From Nitrososphaeraceae archaeon (GTDB lineage: Archaea > Thermoproteota > Nitrososphaeria > Nitrososphaerales > Nitrososphaeraceae): 43,901 nt of DNA. The notes below the pieces were generated by a model. The model ran no database searches. It had not been told where the DNA came from and saw nothing but the letters and a program-made list of their open reading frames with translations. Positions 16,325 through 24,949 of this stretch are shown piece after piece. The translations under genes and the position numbers were made by a program. The number at the start of each line of letters is the position of its first letter. Position 1 is the first letter of the stretch. The stretch lies in contig JAKEIK010000307.1 of assembly GCA_022545895.1 (NCBI GenBank), positions 1 through 43,901 on the forward strand, in the 5' to 3' direction.

Positions 16325-17233
16325 TCAAGCCTCTGCTCTTACGGTAAATCCCTTTTTGCGAGCTAGCAACCTCAGGCCCACATTCATTCCCAAAACCATT
16401 AAAATGAGAATTAACGCAGCTCCCCATCCAAACGCATGAGCTGATTCGTATGGTTGACTTGCCAACCTCCAGATTCTTAATGGAAGTGCATCAACAGGAC
16501 CTTCAAGCCCCGAAAAGAAAAGACTTGTCCCCAAAATAGTCATAATGAGTGGTGCTGTCTCTCCTGCAATTCTAGCAATTCCAAGACCAATCCCCGTTAG
16601 AACTCCACTTTTGGCTGTAGTCAGTACAATGTTCATTGTGATTTTGGCCTTGGATATACCCAGTGCGTAACCGGCTTCCCTGAGAGAATGAGGAACTATC
16701 CTAAGGGTCTCCTCGGTAACTATGACCACTATGGGCATCATTATTATAGACAGCGATAAAGCACCTGCCCATACCGAAAAAGATCCCAGGAACAGGACAA
16801 TAGTGACATAACCTACTATGCCTATAACTATTGAAGGAAGTCCTGTCAAGATATTATTAAGGAATCGTACCACTGTAGGAAATATTCCGTTTCCCGCAAA
16901 TTCTGAAAGATATATGCCGGCAAGTACGCCAACAGGGGTTGCAATTAATGAGGCTAATCCAACAACTATTATAGTCCCTTGGATTGCAGGGCCTATCCCA
17001 CCTTTTCCAGAGCCGATGGATCCTTGAGGAGCTGTTAGGAACTCGAAACTTAATGCACTGGCACCATTTTTGATTACTTCTAATAGTATGCTACCAAGCG
17101 GGATTATAGCCGCGACAACGCAAACTAGAGCAAATACAGTAACAAGATTATCAGTAATAATTCGTGTGCGGTATCTCTTTTTCATTTCTTCATGAAGTAT
17201 CATCCTGTAATTTTTTCTTTCTTTACTGCTCAT
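16325..17233 (-). CDS. pstA: Phosphate ABC transporter permease PstA
   Basis: A membrane permease of about six helices. The cytoplasmic coupling loop EETLRIVPHSLREAGYALG is the conserved binding-protein-dependent transport signature, and PLIMTILGTSLFF and LPLRIWRLASQP are typical of PstA. It pairs with PstC to form the phosphate channel. Its ATG overlaps the pstC stop (ATGA), so the two genes are translationally coupled. Confidence 0.96.
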   Translation of the reverse strand: MSSKERKNYRMILHEEMKKRYRTRIITDNLVTVFALVCVVAAIIPLGSILLEVIKNGASALSFEFLTAPQGSIGSGKGGIGPAIQGTIIVVGLASLIATPVGVLAGIYLSEFAGNGIFPTVVRFLNNILTGLPSIVIGIVGYVTIVLFLGSFSVWAGALSLSIIMMPIVVIVTEETLRIVPHSLREAGYALGISKAKITMNIVLTTAKSGVLTGIGLGIARIAGETAPLIMTILGTSLFFSGLEGPVDALPLRIWRLASQPYESAHAFGWGAALILILMVLGMNVGLRLLARKKGFTVRAEA

Positions 17234-18156
17234 CTTCTTCCTTTTTCTCCTGTTGGCACTTTAACCATTTTCCTTACAAGTAGCCTAGCTCCAATATTGA
17301 TAATCATAGTGAGAATTAGAAGAACTGCACCAAGACCTATCAGGGCTGATAGATGCAAATCAGAAGAGGCTTCATTAAATTCATTGGCAATCAGACTTGA
17401 GAGAGTTTGACTCTGAGAAAAAAGTGTTGTTGGAATAGCAGCTATGCCTATAACGTTACCAATTACTAGTGTTACTAATATAGTTTCACCCACTGCCCTG
17501 CCAAGACCTAGAATGGCAGCCCCAAGAATTCCTGCTTTTGCGTATGGAAAGACAGCTATCCTTACTGCTTCCCATCTGGTGGCACCTAAGCTATACGCTG
17601 CTTCTCTTTGGGAGTTGGGGACTACTCTCATAACCTCGCGGCATATTGAAGATATTATAGGGATGATCATTATTGCAAGGACTATTCCTGCTGTAAAAAG
17701 ATCTAGTCCAAATGGATATTTTGCGAAGATTGGTAAGGACCCGTGAAACGCGTTATACAGTGGCATTTCAATCAAATCCCTTATCCAAAATCTAAAGACA
17801 AACAGTGCCCAGAGCCCATAGATGATACTTGGCACAGCAGCTAATAATTCGATTACGAACGATATAGGAGCAGCGAGACGTGGCGGTGACATTTCAGATA
17901 CGAATGTAGCTATTCCTAAGCTGATGGGAACGCCGATCACCATTGCTATCGCGGAACTTGCAAGAGTGCCCACAATGTAAGGCAATGCGCCAAAAGATTC
18001 CCTGCCTTCCACAGCATTCCAATCAGTTCCAGTAAGAAATCCAATTACCCCCTCATATGAAAAAATTTGAATGGATCCTCTGAATACAGAAAATGTAACA
18101 AGACATACCATAAGTACTGTGTATGCTGCTGCAAAAATTACAATCGCTCTGAATAT
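17230..18156 (-). CDS. pstC: Phosphate ABC transporter permease PstC, apparently starting at ATA
   Basis: Permease partner of PstA, with the coupling loop REVMRVVPNSQREAAYSLGA and PstC-like GIFLTGTDW-type periplasmic segment (GFLTGTDWNAVEGRESFG). The track starts at an internal ATG (18111), which would cut the first transmembrane helix in half. Upstream the frame stays open for about 50 codons and encodes the rest of that helix (IFRAIVIFAAAYTVL) and a basic stretch, but contains no ATG, GTG or TTG. A near-perfect Shine-Dalgarno sequence, GGAGTGAT (18160-18167), stands three bases before an ATA at 18156-18154, so I place the start there. A sequencing error or short functional form from 18111 are the alternatives. 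Confidence 0.9.
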   Translation of the reverse strand: MFRAIVIFAAAYTVLMVCLVTFSVFRGSIQIFSYEGVIGFLTGTDWNAVEGRESFGALPYIVGTLASSAIAMVIGVPISLGIATFVSEMSPPRLAAPISFVIELLAAVPSIIYGLWALFVFRFWIRDLIEMPLYNAFHGSLPIFAKYPFGLDLFTAGIVLAIMIIPIISSICREVMRVVPNSQREAAYSLGATRWEAVRIAVFPYAKAGILGAAILGLGRAVGETILVTLVIGNVIGIAAIPTTLFSQSQTLSSLIANEFNEASSDLHLSALIGLGAVLLILTMIINIGARLLVRKMVKVPTGEKGRR

Positions 18157-18159
18157 TTT

Positions 18160-18167
18160 ATCACTCC
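18160..18167 (-). promoter_or_regulatory. Shine-Dalgarno sequence deciding the pstC start
   Basis: On the minus strand GGAGTGAT closely fits the archaeal anti-Shine-Dalgarno complement GGAGGTGAT. Its GGAG core ends seven bases before the in-frame ATA. The overlapping GTG inside it is out of frame, and no standard start codon is in reach in the pstC frame. Confidence 0.6.
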
Positions 18168-18252
18168 TTCTCTTTCCCCTGATGAATCGATTAGATAGAA
18201 ATTGTCTATTTTTAGAAGTGAACGCTGCTATGATCCATACACCTAATGCTAG

Positions 18253-18321
18253 CCTCTATAGTGTATTTAGATATATTATGATTGCATAACAGAAGCCTAT
18301 AGATACATATGTTCTATATAG
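18253..18321. promoter_or_regulatory. pstS-pstC intergenic region with CTATAG-type repeats
   Basis: The 192-base gap between pstS and pstC contains TCTATAGTGTATTTAGATAT (18255-18274), one base different over 14 from the shared motif, then CCTATAGATACATATG and TTCTATATAG (18296-18321). This clustering suggests a second promoter with operator sites for pstCAB-phoU. AT-richness makes some of these matches weak. Confidence 0.45.
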
Positions 18322-18348
18322 AAAAAATGGGATGGAGGATTGTCCCCC

Positions 18349-19476
18349 TTAGAGTAGGGGCTTACCTTTGTATGTCAGCGATTTCAGTGTATCTTGGTCA
18401 AGTTTCACGACGGTATCAGGCAGCGGAACATAGTTAAGAGATTCTCCAGTCTTTTGTCCATCGGTTATTGCCCAAGCTATAAAATCTACTAACGCCTTGG
18501 CTTTTGGTTCATCTATATTAGGATCGGTGCTCAACTCCTTGTAGAGTAATAGATATGAGAAGCTCGCTATAGGATAGGAATCCTTGCCTCCGGCATTAAC
18601 CATCGTAACGTTTGTCCAAGGTTGGTCCCCTTTAGGCAAAGCTCCTGATTGGGCCGCAACGGCCGCTCTCGTAGATGCGATGGAAGGTTCGATGAAATTG
18701 CCTTCTTTATTTTGGATAAATGCGAATGGTGTTTTTGTTGTCAAGGCATAACTCAGTTCAATATATCCGATCGTGTTTGCCGTTCCTTTTATAGCATTGG
18801 CAACACCTTCATTTCCTGGTGCACCAATACCAGTTGGCCATGCCACGGACTTGCCTTTTCCGACTTGTTGACTCCAAGCAGAACTAACGTTAGAAAGGTA
18901 GTCTGTCCACACAAAAGTAGTTCCAGAACCATCAGATCTATGTACTACTACAATATCATCTCCAGGAAGTGTTTTATCCGGATTCAATGACTGTATTTTA
19001 GGATCATTCCATTTTGTGATCTTACCCAAAAATATGTCCCCAAGCACTTCTCCTGTCAATTTAAGCCCCTTATCTGGGATACTCGGAATATTGTAGGCTG
19101 CTACCACAGAACCTATTGTTTCAGGTATGTGAACGGCACCGGGTGCGCTTTGCATTTCTTGTGCTGTAAGAGGAGCATCGGTAGCTCCGAAATCGACTGT
19201 TTTGGCAGTGAATTGCTTGACACCGCCTCCACTTCCAATTGATTGATAGTTAATGTCGACTTCTGGTTTTATTGTTTTGTAGTCTACTCTCCACGTATCT
19301 ATTAATGGAAAAGGAAATGTCGCCCCGGCCCCATTAATTATTATTTTGTTTTGGGCATGAACACTGAATATGCTAGATGGGATGATGATCCCCAGTAGCA
19401 GACCAGCTACAATGCTCATGATTATCATGTTCTTTTGCATATTAAATTCACGTAGTAGCACTTTGTTCTTATTCAT
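18349..19476 (-). CDS. pstS: Phosphate-binding protein PstS
   Basis: Extracytoplasmic phosphate receptor of the Pst importer. A basic N-terminus and hydrophobic segment ending SVHAQ form a signal peptide or anchor. The mature part begins INGAGATFPFPLIDTW, the conserved PstS opening, and contains NYQSIGSGGGVKQF and VHRSDGSGTTFVWTDYLS, the phosphate-contacting loops. Two starts are possible: ATG 19476, or the ATG at 19440 that begins MQKNMIIM and gives a more normal signal peptide. It is the first gene of the cluster; a separate promoter and the gap before pstC would allow much higher expression of the receptor than the permease. Confidence 0.96.
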   Translation of the reverse strand: MNKNKVLLREFNMQKNMIIMSIVAGLLLGIIIPSSIFSVHAQNKIIINGAGATFPFPLIDTWRVDYKTIKPEVDINYQSIGSGGGVKQFTAKTVDFGATDAPLTAQEMQSAPGAVHIPETIGSVVAAYNIPSIPDKGLKLTGEVLGDIFLGKITKWNDPKIQSLNPDKTLPGDDIVVVHRSDGSGTTFVWTDYLSNVSSAWSQQVGKGKSVAWPTGIGAPGNEGVANAIKGTANTIGYIELSYALTTKTPFAFIQNKEGNFIEPSIASTRAAVAAQSGALPKGDQPWTNVTMVNAGGKDSYPIASFSYLLLYKELSTDPNIDEPKAKALVDFIAWAITDGQKTGESLNYVPLPDTVVKLDQDTLKSLTYKGKPLL

Positions 19477-19492
19477 TTACCATATTTTTAAC

Positions 19493-19514
19493 ATAGTCTA
19501 TAGGTATCTATATG
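19493..19514. promoter_or_regulatory. Candidate operator at the pstS promoter
   Basis: ATAGTCTATAGGTATCTATATG contains two TCTATA hexamers ten bases apart, so both face the same side of the helix, as expected for a dimeric regulator. AT-rich TATA candidates (TTTATAAGG and GTTTAAAG on the minus strand, 19516-19535) lie just upstream in the direction of pstS transcription, which would place this site at the transcript start. Confidence 0.45.
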
Positions 19515-20167
19515 AATACTTTAAACACCTTATAAAAACACAAAGTCTATGAGGATTATTTTCCAACAAGGTTTCTGCCTCTCAAGTCTTTAGACACGAG
19601 GTTATGGTGAACATAATGCATACTGACTAGCCTATAGCGTCAAGACACAATACTTTTTTTGAAGATTCGAAGATATATTACCTAAGTTACCCGTTAGGAG
19701 CCTAATGATAAATTCGAAGGAGCTAAAAGCCGACATTCAACCCCGGATCTATTGTAGTTCCTAACATGCAAAAGAAGCTATTGCTAACGAGATCACGGCT
19801 GCGTAAATTTTTATAAATCATTAACCTGTTCCCAACAAGATATTTAATAGCTTTCCAGCTATTATCCATTAGTAACGCAATTATTCTTATCCTACGAGAT
19901 TATCACACACTATGTAGTCTTTCATCTCGGTGAGATTAATTTCGTTCTTAACTAGAACTATAAAGACAAATTATTATTTTACGAATTTAAGTAATGTTAA
20001 AGTTATTCTACCATCATACCGCATCAACAAAATAACTAATATTTTCTAAAGTAGAGAAAGGTGAACTTAAGGATATTGGGTGATCAGCTTTGCACAGAGG
20101 TAATGCTATTCTATTCAATGGTCAGTTTTATAATTAGTATTTCTATGTTTATAAAAACTAACTCATC
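19515..20167. other. Non-coding gap upstream of pstS
   Basis: About 650 bases without a convincing gene. It contains the pstS promoter at its left end and a small inverted repeat, ATCTC-GGT-GAGAT, near 19925. I see no RNA-gene fold or coding frame. Confidence 0.35.
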
Positions 20168-20431
20168 TTATATGTTTTGGTTAACATTGCGAATCATGAA
20201 CTCTATATCCAACCCTCGATCTGGTTTTATAGTATAACAATACTCCTCGTCCATGCTTAAAGGGATCAAGGCGATCTGGTCATTACGACAGAGAGGACAT
20301 GGATGTTCCTGGTCCCCACATGTATCGAATTTTGTTGCTGTCCAGTAGCAAGATTCACAAATTGCAAACTGATACCGACTATAATCATATTTTTTTGAAC
20401 TAGATGGGCCATCTGCTTTATAAATGGTAAT
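20168..20431 (-). CDS. Zinc-finger protein with no standard start codon
   Basis: Missed by the ORF track because its frame has no ATG, GTG or TTG before the conserved part. Downstream of a TAA at 20441 the minus strand encodes ITIYKADGPSSSKKYDYSRY, then FAICESCYWTATKF, CGDQEHPCPLCRNDQIALIP and a tail ending VNQNI. The two CxxC pairs plus one extra Cys and a His make a zinc-binding domain, and coding character is clear over about 85 residues. Start candidates are ATT at 20431 or 20425. A copy of the shared motif lies 50-65 bases upstream and could be its promoter. It is either an ATT-initiated gene or one whose start was lost. Confidence 0.6.
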   Translation of the reverse strand: MTIYKADGPSSSKKYDYSRYQFAICESCYWTATKFDTCGDQEHPCPLCRNDQIALIPLSMDEEYCYTIKPDRGLDIEFMIRNVNQNI

Positions 20432-20481
20432 AGCACCAAGTTAATTATTATCGCAGAAGTTCAGTTAGATTAAAGAACAGT

Positions 20482-20496
20482 ATATAGTCTATTTAG
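20482..20496. promoter_or_regulatory. Shared motif ATATAGTCTATTTAG, copy 2
   Basis: Identical over 15 bases to 13573-13587, and extended by a 5' T (TATATAGTCT). It lies between the minus-strand zinc-finger gene (start about 20431) and the plus-strand ppx-like gene (20679). By spacing, its minus-strand TATA-like core fits the zinc-finger gene; the ppx-like gene has its own TATA candidate (AATAAATATAAG, 20637-20648). Confidence 0.45.
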
Positions 20497-20678
20497 GTTG
20501 GCAATTTAGCCGAAGTACATTTACTTTCAGTGTAAAGCGGCAAATGGTTAAATGTTGAGGCTCAGAATACCAATTATCTATTAGTGTTGTAGGTCTTAGC
20601 CAATATCTATACGATCTATTTGTTCTACATACAGACAATAAATATAAGCAACCAGCTTCTTCGGAAATTAGGAAAGCC

Positions 20679-22223
20679 TTGAAAATATCTGTCATAGATA
20701 TTGGCTCTAACACTATAAAGTTAGTCAATTATAATGTTAAAAGGGATCTCTCATTCACAGCTTTTCAACAAGAGAGTACGAAAGTTAAACTCGGTGAATC
20801 ATTAAATCGTGATCACAATCTAAGTGATCAATCTATCGAGAGGGCTATAGATACTCTTCTATTATACCGTGATATCATTAGAGTGGAATCTATAAAACGA
20901 TGTCTTTGTGTTGGGACAAGTGCCGTAAGGGAAGCCCAAAATAGTGCTCATTTCGTAGACCAAGTTTATAAAAAAACTGGCTTCAAAATAAGAATCTTAT
21001 CCGGAAAGGAGGAAGCTTATTATTCCTATTTAGGAGCATCAATGTTTTCCTATCTTCCAAATGCACTGTTCTTTGACCTAGGCGGAGGATCTTTAGAATT
21101 GGTGTATACAGAAGACTTCAAGATCAAGAAGGTAGATTCACTTTCCCTTGGTGCACTACGACTTACTCAAATTTATGGTAAGAAGGATAGTTCCTTTTCT
21201 AGGAAGGATTCTGACGATATGGTCCAAAAAATCAACGATTCTCTTCCCACTAGAAAAAGCTATGGAATAGGGATAGATACTGTACTTGCTGGAGTTGGTG
21301 GAACTTTAAGAACCCTTACAAAATACGATCAAGGGTCTAATGAATATCCATTAGAAAAGATTCACAATTACAGATTGAAATTATCTGTAATTGAATCCAT
21401 CTGTAAGGATTTGGATTCTATGAATGATAAAGAAATTTCCGGTCTGCATGCAATGGATGCAACTAGAGCGGAAACAATTGTTGCCGGTTCGTATGTTATT
21501 CATACTCTAATGAAGAAACTTGAATTCGATGAGGTTATCGTAAGTGCCTATGGTTTACGGGAGGGAGTTATCGCAGGATTCCTTCGAAATCGGGATTTTT
21601 TTAACTATCAAAAGTTGGAAGACTTGGAAAAACAAATTCCAAAAATAGTTTCTAATAATTATGAACCCAACATTCAAAATATAGAACTAGACAACATTCT
21701 CCGGCATATGATCTCCTACGGATTTTTAAAGGAGAGAGAAGTTGAGATCTTGTTATTCGCAATACGCACATTGACAAAACTCCGTGCCACAAACAAGCTC
21801 CTTGATCTATTCTACATGATATTAGACGAAGATTATCCGTATCTTACACACAGAGAACAGCTTGTATTGGCCTTGTCTATAGTACACTCCAAAAAGACAA
21901 AGACTTCCGATTGGTTGTATTCTAAATATAAGTCAATATTGAAACCACAAAATCAGAAATCAATTCAGAAAATAGGAATCTTGCTCAAACTGAATGGTCT
22001 GATTGTTAAGACTCGATCTAGAATTAAACTTAGAGAATCCAAGAATGATGGAATTATCATAGACATATCTTCTTCAATAAGATCTTACCCTGCTATTCTG
22101 CTTCAAAATATTATCCAAAGGGTCAGTGAGGTTTTTGGGATTGTGATAGAATGTTATTTGCCAAATAATCTCGATAGACCAATACATACCGAAAATGGGA
22201 TGATTACAGTTAGATCTAAGTAG
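20679..22223 (+). CDS. Ppx/GppA-family exopolyphosphatase-like phosphatase
   Basis: A 514-residue ASKHA-fold protein. The N-terminal phosphate loop IDIGSNTIKLV begins at residue 6, the catalytic-region SGKEEAYYSYLGA is at ~108-120, the second phosphate loop FFDLGGGSLELVY at ~131-143, and AYGLREGVIAGF at ~290. The C-terminal ~190 residues form the helical HD-like region found in the longer Ppx/GppA proteins. Expected activity is hydrolysis of polyphosphate, or of pppGpp in bacteria; polyphosphate is likelier in an archaeon next to CHAD and Pst genes. The start is TTG, backed by AGGAAAG just upstream and by the fact that the first strand begins at once. It leads a plus-strand run with two kinase-like genes. 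Confidence 0.92.
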   Translation: MKISVIDIGSNTIKLVNYNVKRDLSFTAFQQESTKVKLGESLNRDHNLSDQSIERAIDTLLLYRDIIRVESIKRCLCVGTSAVREAQNSAHFVDQVYKKTGFKIRILSGKEEAYYSYLGASMFSYLPNALFFDLGGGSLELVYTEDFKIKKVDSLSLGALRLTQIYGKKDSSFSRKDSDDMVQKINDSLPTRKSYGIGIDTVLAGVGGTLRTLTKYDQGSNEYPLEKIHNYRLKLSVIESICKDLDSMNDKEISGLHAMDATRAETIVAGSYVIHTLMKKLEFDEVIVSAYGLREGVIAGFLRNRDFFNYQKLEDLEKQIPKIVSNNYEPNIQNIELDNILRHMISYGFLKEREVEILLFAIRTLTKLRATNKLLDLFYMILDEDYPYLTHREQLVLALSIVHSKKTKTSDWLYSKYKSILKPQNQKSIQKIGILLKLNGLIVKTRSRIKLRESKNDGIIIDISSSIRSYPAILLQNIIQRVSEVFGIVIECYLPNNLDRPIHTENGMITVRSK

Positions 22224-22232
22224 GGATTTGTC

Positions 22233-22943
22233 ATGACCTATATGAAACAACATAGGAAAGAAAGTGATAATAATAAAGGTAAACTTGTGGTGGTCGAAGG
22301 TATAGACGGATCTGGCAAATCCACACAGATTAGACTGCTCGAAAAATGGTTTCGATCAAAAAATATCCCTGTGTTTTTGACTGAATGGAATTCATCAGAG
22401 ACGGTGAAACAAATTACATCGAAAGGCAAGAGAAAAGGGAGGCTAACGCCTATTACTTTCTCTTTGCTTCATGCCACCGATTTTGCAGACAGATATGAAA
22501 GAAATATACTCCCCCTCTTGCAATCCGGGTATGTAGTTCTAGCAGACCGTTATATTTACACCGCTTTTGCAAGAGATATAGTTAGGGGCTGTAATCCTAA
22601 ATGGGTAAGAAAGGTTTACGAGTTCGCAGTGAAACCGGATATTGTGTTCTATTTTAGGGTACCTGTGGACATAGCTGTCGAACGAATACTGTCTGGCAGG
22701 CCCAAGTTGAAATATTATGAGGCAGGTATGGATTTGAATCTAAGCAACGATCCATACGAGAGTTACAGGATCTTCCAAAGTCGGATTATTGAACAATATG
22801 ATAAACTGGCAACGATAGAAAACTTCACCATAGTCGATGGAACAATGGAAATCGAGGAGTCTCAGAGATTTTTGAGATCATTAGCTACTACACTTTTCCC
22901 GACAAGTATTCCAAATCGTAAAAGGAGGTCAACTGCTGTATGA
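22233..22943 (+). CDS. Thymidylate-kinase-like P-loop kinase, intact Walker A
   Basis: Residues 20-32 are VEGIDGSGKSTQI, a full Walker A loop of the thymidylate kinase family. DFADRYERNILP and LADRYIYTAFARD match the family's DR(Y) nucleotide-binding region. Later YYEAGMDLNLSNDPYESYRIFQ-type sequence stands where the LID loop is expected and differs from housekeeping Tmk. It begins 9 bases after the ppx-like gene and overlaps the next gene by four bases, so the three are one operon. It may phosphorylate dTMP, but its context suggests another phosphoryl-transfer substrate, perhaps polyphosphate, since PPK2 enzymes share this fold. That is inference. Confidence 0.85.
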   Translation: MTYMKQHRKESDNNKGKLVVVEGIDGSGKSTQIRLLEKWFRSKNIPVFLTEWNSSETVKQITSKGKRKGRLTPITFSLLHATDFADRYERNILPLLQSGYVVLADRYIYTAFARDIVRGCNPKWVRKVYEFAVKPDIVFYFRVPVDIAVERILSGRPKLKYYEAGMDLNLSNDPYESYRIFQSRIIEQYDKLATIENFTIVDGTMEIEESQRFLRSLATTLFPTSIPNRKRRSTAV

Positions 22944-23656
22944 GTAATTTGCGAAGTAAGAACCTAAGAAAAGCCAATTTCTACGGACATGCTATTCCGT
23001 ATCTAGAGAAAATTGAACTTAAGGGAAAGTTTATCGTAATAGAGGGTCCTGACGCATCTGGAAGAAGTACCCAAATTGAATTGTTATCTTCGAAACTTGA
23101 AGCAGATGGTCACGCCGTAATGAACGCAGGCCTCAGACGGTCGGAACTAATAGCTGAGGGAATATTAGAAGCAAAGAGAAGTTTTGTTTTGGGCAAAAGG
23201 ACCATAAGCTTATTTTATGCAGCAGATTTCGCAGATCAGCTTGAAAATAAAATTATACCCGCGTTAAGAGCAGGTTACGTAGTTCTATCTGACAGGTATA
23301 TCTATACTTTATTGGCAAGAGATGCAGTTCGTGGTATTAGTAGAGCATGGTCCCATAATTTGTACGGTTTTGCTTTAAAACCTGATATCTTATTTTACTT
23401 AGATGTAGATCCCAATGAATTGATACACAGAGTATTCGAAAAGAACTCTTCCCTTGATTATTACGAGTCTGGTGCGGACCTTGGATTATCAGAAAATATG
23501 TTAGAATCATTTCTGATGTATCAAAAGCTCATTGCAAAAGAGTTCAGACGTATGCAGAGAAGATTTGGAATTATACCTATTAATGGTAATAGGGCTATAA
23601 TGGAAATAAGTGTTGATCTACAAAAAAGGATAGACGAGTATTTATTAATTCGTTAA
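22940..23656 (+). CDS. Thymidylate-kinase-like paralogue with Arg in the Walker A loop
   Basis: A 238-residue paralogue of the previous protein, sharing DFADQLENKIIP, LSDRYIYTLLARDAVRG and YYESGADLGLSE. Its P-loop reads IEGPDASGRSTQI: the Lys that normally contacts the beta and gamma phosphates is Arg (codon AGA). This should weaken or change ATP use, although some Tmk-like families appear to tolerate GRS. The gene overlaps its neighbour by ATGA, so equal amounts are expected. A heterodimer with one active and one regulatory subunit is the natural hypothesis. About 300 bases without a gene follow. Confidence 0.85.
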   Translation: MSNLRSKNLRKANFYGHAIPYLEKIELKGKFIVIEGPDASGRSTQIELLSSKLEADGHAVMNAGLRRSELIAEGILEAKRSFVLGKRTISLFYAADFADQLENKIIPALRAGYVVLSDRYIYTLLARDAVRGISRAWSHNLYGFALKPDILFYLDVDPNELIHRVFEKNSSLDYYESGADLGLSENMLESFLMYQKLIAKEFRRMQRRFGIIPINGNRAIMEISVDLQKRIDEYLLIR

Positions 23657-23951
23657 TTCGCTAGATTAAGGATAACTAACTGGTCTTCATTGATTATTGG
23701 AATATTTTATCCATAAAGAATCTATCATCCTTATGCTTGGCTTGTATTTGAAAAAATATTGTTAAAATAATGAAAATCGTATTTAATCCAATGTTCACCT
23801 GGAGCGGCGGAAAACTTTTGCAGAATTGATATTGTGAAACAGGATGTCCTCCTCAATATGTTAATCCCAACAGCACCCACTGTATGATGCAACCATCCGT
23901 AAATAGATATATTATATATTATATGTCTGCCCACCTTCCTTAGGATTAACT

Positions 23952-24452
23952 ATGGAATTGTTTATTCTGAGACATGGAGAGGCTGGTCAAAGGTTATCGT
24001 CAAATCCGAGCGATCGCCAACGCTCGTTGACAGCTACCGGTAAGGAAGAAGTCACGGAAGTCGCGAAGGCCTTAAGGAAGACTGGAACTAAATTTGATGT
24101 AATCGCTTCAAGTCCACTAAAAAGGGCTTATGAAACTGCAGGTATTGTCGCGAATGTATTTAAGATGTCCAATAAACTTCAAGCTTGGAGTGAATTAGCT
24201 CCTGAAGGCGTAAGGACAGAAGTGTACCGGAAGATATGTCGACTTAGACAGGAAAACTCTATACTTCTGGTTGGACATGAGCCTCAGCTGAGTGAGATGA
24301 TCAATGATATTATACATACAAGTAGATCAAAATCGGGCAGGATAGTACTAAAAAAAGCCGGGTTAGTAAGAATAAGGATCCTTGCATGTAATCCCGTTCT
24401 TAGTGGTGAATTACGATGGCTATTAACACCAAAGATATTGACTAGCAAATAA
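23952..24452 (+). CDS. SixA-type histidine phosphatase (first)
   Basis: A 166-residue member of the histidine phosphatase superfamily. LFILRHGEAG at the N-terminus carries the catalytic RHG, SSPLKRAYETA holds the phosphate-binding Arg, and LLVGHEPQLSEM supplies the second His. Its short length fits SixA, which in E. coli removes phosphate from a histidine phosphotransfer protein. In archaea the target is unknown; SixA-like genes often lie near CHAD or Ppx genes, which hints at phosphohistidine or polyphosphate. A TATA-rich stretch (ATATATTATATATTATATG) stands about 30 bases upstream. Confidence 0.9.
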   Translation: MELFILRHGEAGQRLSSNPSDRQRSLTATGKEEVTEVAKALRKTGTKFDVIASSPLKRAYETAGIVANVFKMSNKLQAWSELAPEGVRTEVYRKICRLRQENSILLVGHEPQLSEMINDIIHTSRSKSGRIVLKKAGLVRIRILACNPVLSGELRWLLTPKILTSK

Positions 24453-24536
24453 TAAGTTCAAGACATAGGGGACTCGGTAGATCACAATACTTCACTTTGG
24501 CAAAGAATATGAGTATTATTCCATCGTTGGATCATT

Positions 24537-24851
24537 ATGAGTTCTCTGAATAGTAAGAGTCATAGCTTAAGAGAATTGGGGTGGAAGGATGAAAACCAGT
24601 TATTATATAATAATAGCATATTAGCTCTTCGAGAGTTATTGATGTCGAGAGAGCAGGGTGGAGAAGGGGGAAGAATAACAAAATCATCTAGCAAGATTCA
24701 CCTAACACGTGATGGATTGAAATATTATTTTGTGGAAGTTACAGATGATACTGGCTCTCTCTACCTAATTGAAGCATATGGAGAAGACGCAATTGAGCTA
24801 CACGAAGAGAGTATGAAGACTGGAGAAGGATCTAGCGACGATTCCAGCTAA
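24537..24851 (+). CDS. Small hypothetical protein between the two SixA genes
   Basis: A 104-residue protein with a helical N-terminal half (ENQLLYNNSILALRELLMSR), a Gly-rich linker, a strand-rich core (KIHLTRDGLKYYFVEVTDDT, SLYLIEAYG) and an acidic Ser-rich tail. No Cys cluster, signal or membrane segment is present and I recognise no family. It follows the first SixA gene by 84 bases in the same direction and converges with the second, so it may belong to the phosphate module. Confidence 0.65.
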   Translation: MSSLNSKSHSLRELGWKDENQLLYNNSILALRELLMSREQGGEGGRITKSSSKIHLTRDGLKYYFVEVTDDTGSLYLIEAYGEDAIELHEESMKTGEGSSDDSS

Positions 24852-24949
24852 TAGTGAGGTATTTTTCACGCGTTTCTCACCTCATCTAATCTTTTATTCA
24901 TTTGAGTTCAGAAACTACTGTTCGAGGAACTTCCAGAACACGGTTGAGA

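Noticed and set aside
20489-20728. 79-residue minus-strand ORF upstream of ppx
   Set aside because: It overlaps the ppx start and promoter region antisense and has no family signature.
22233-22943. Naming the kinase-like gene tmk
   Set aside because: The LID region and gene context differ from housekeeping thymidylate kinase, so a specific gene symbol is not justified.
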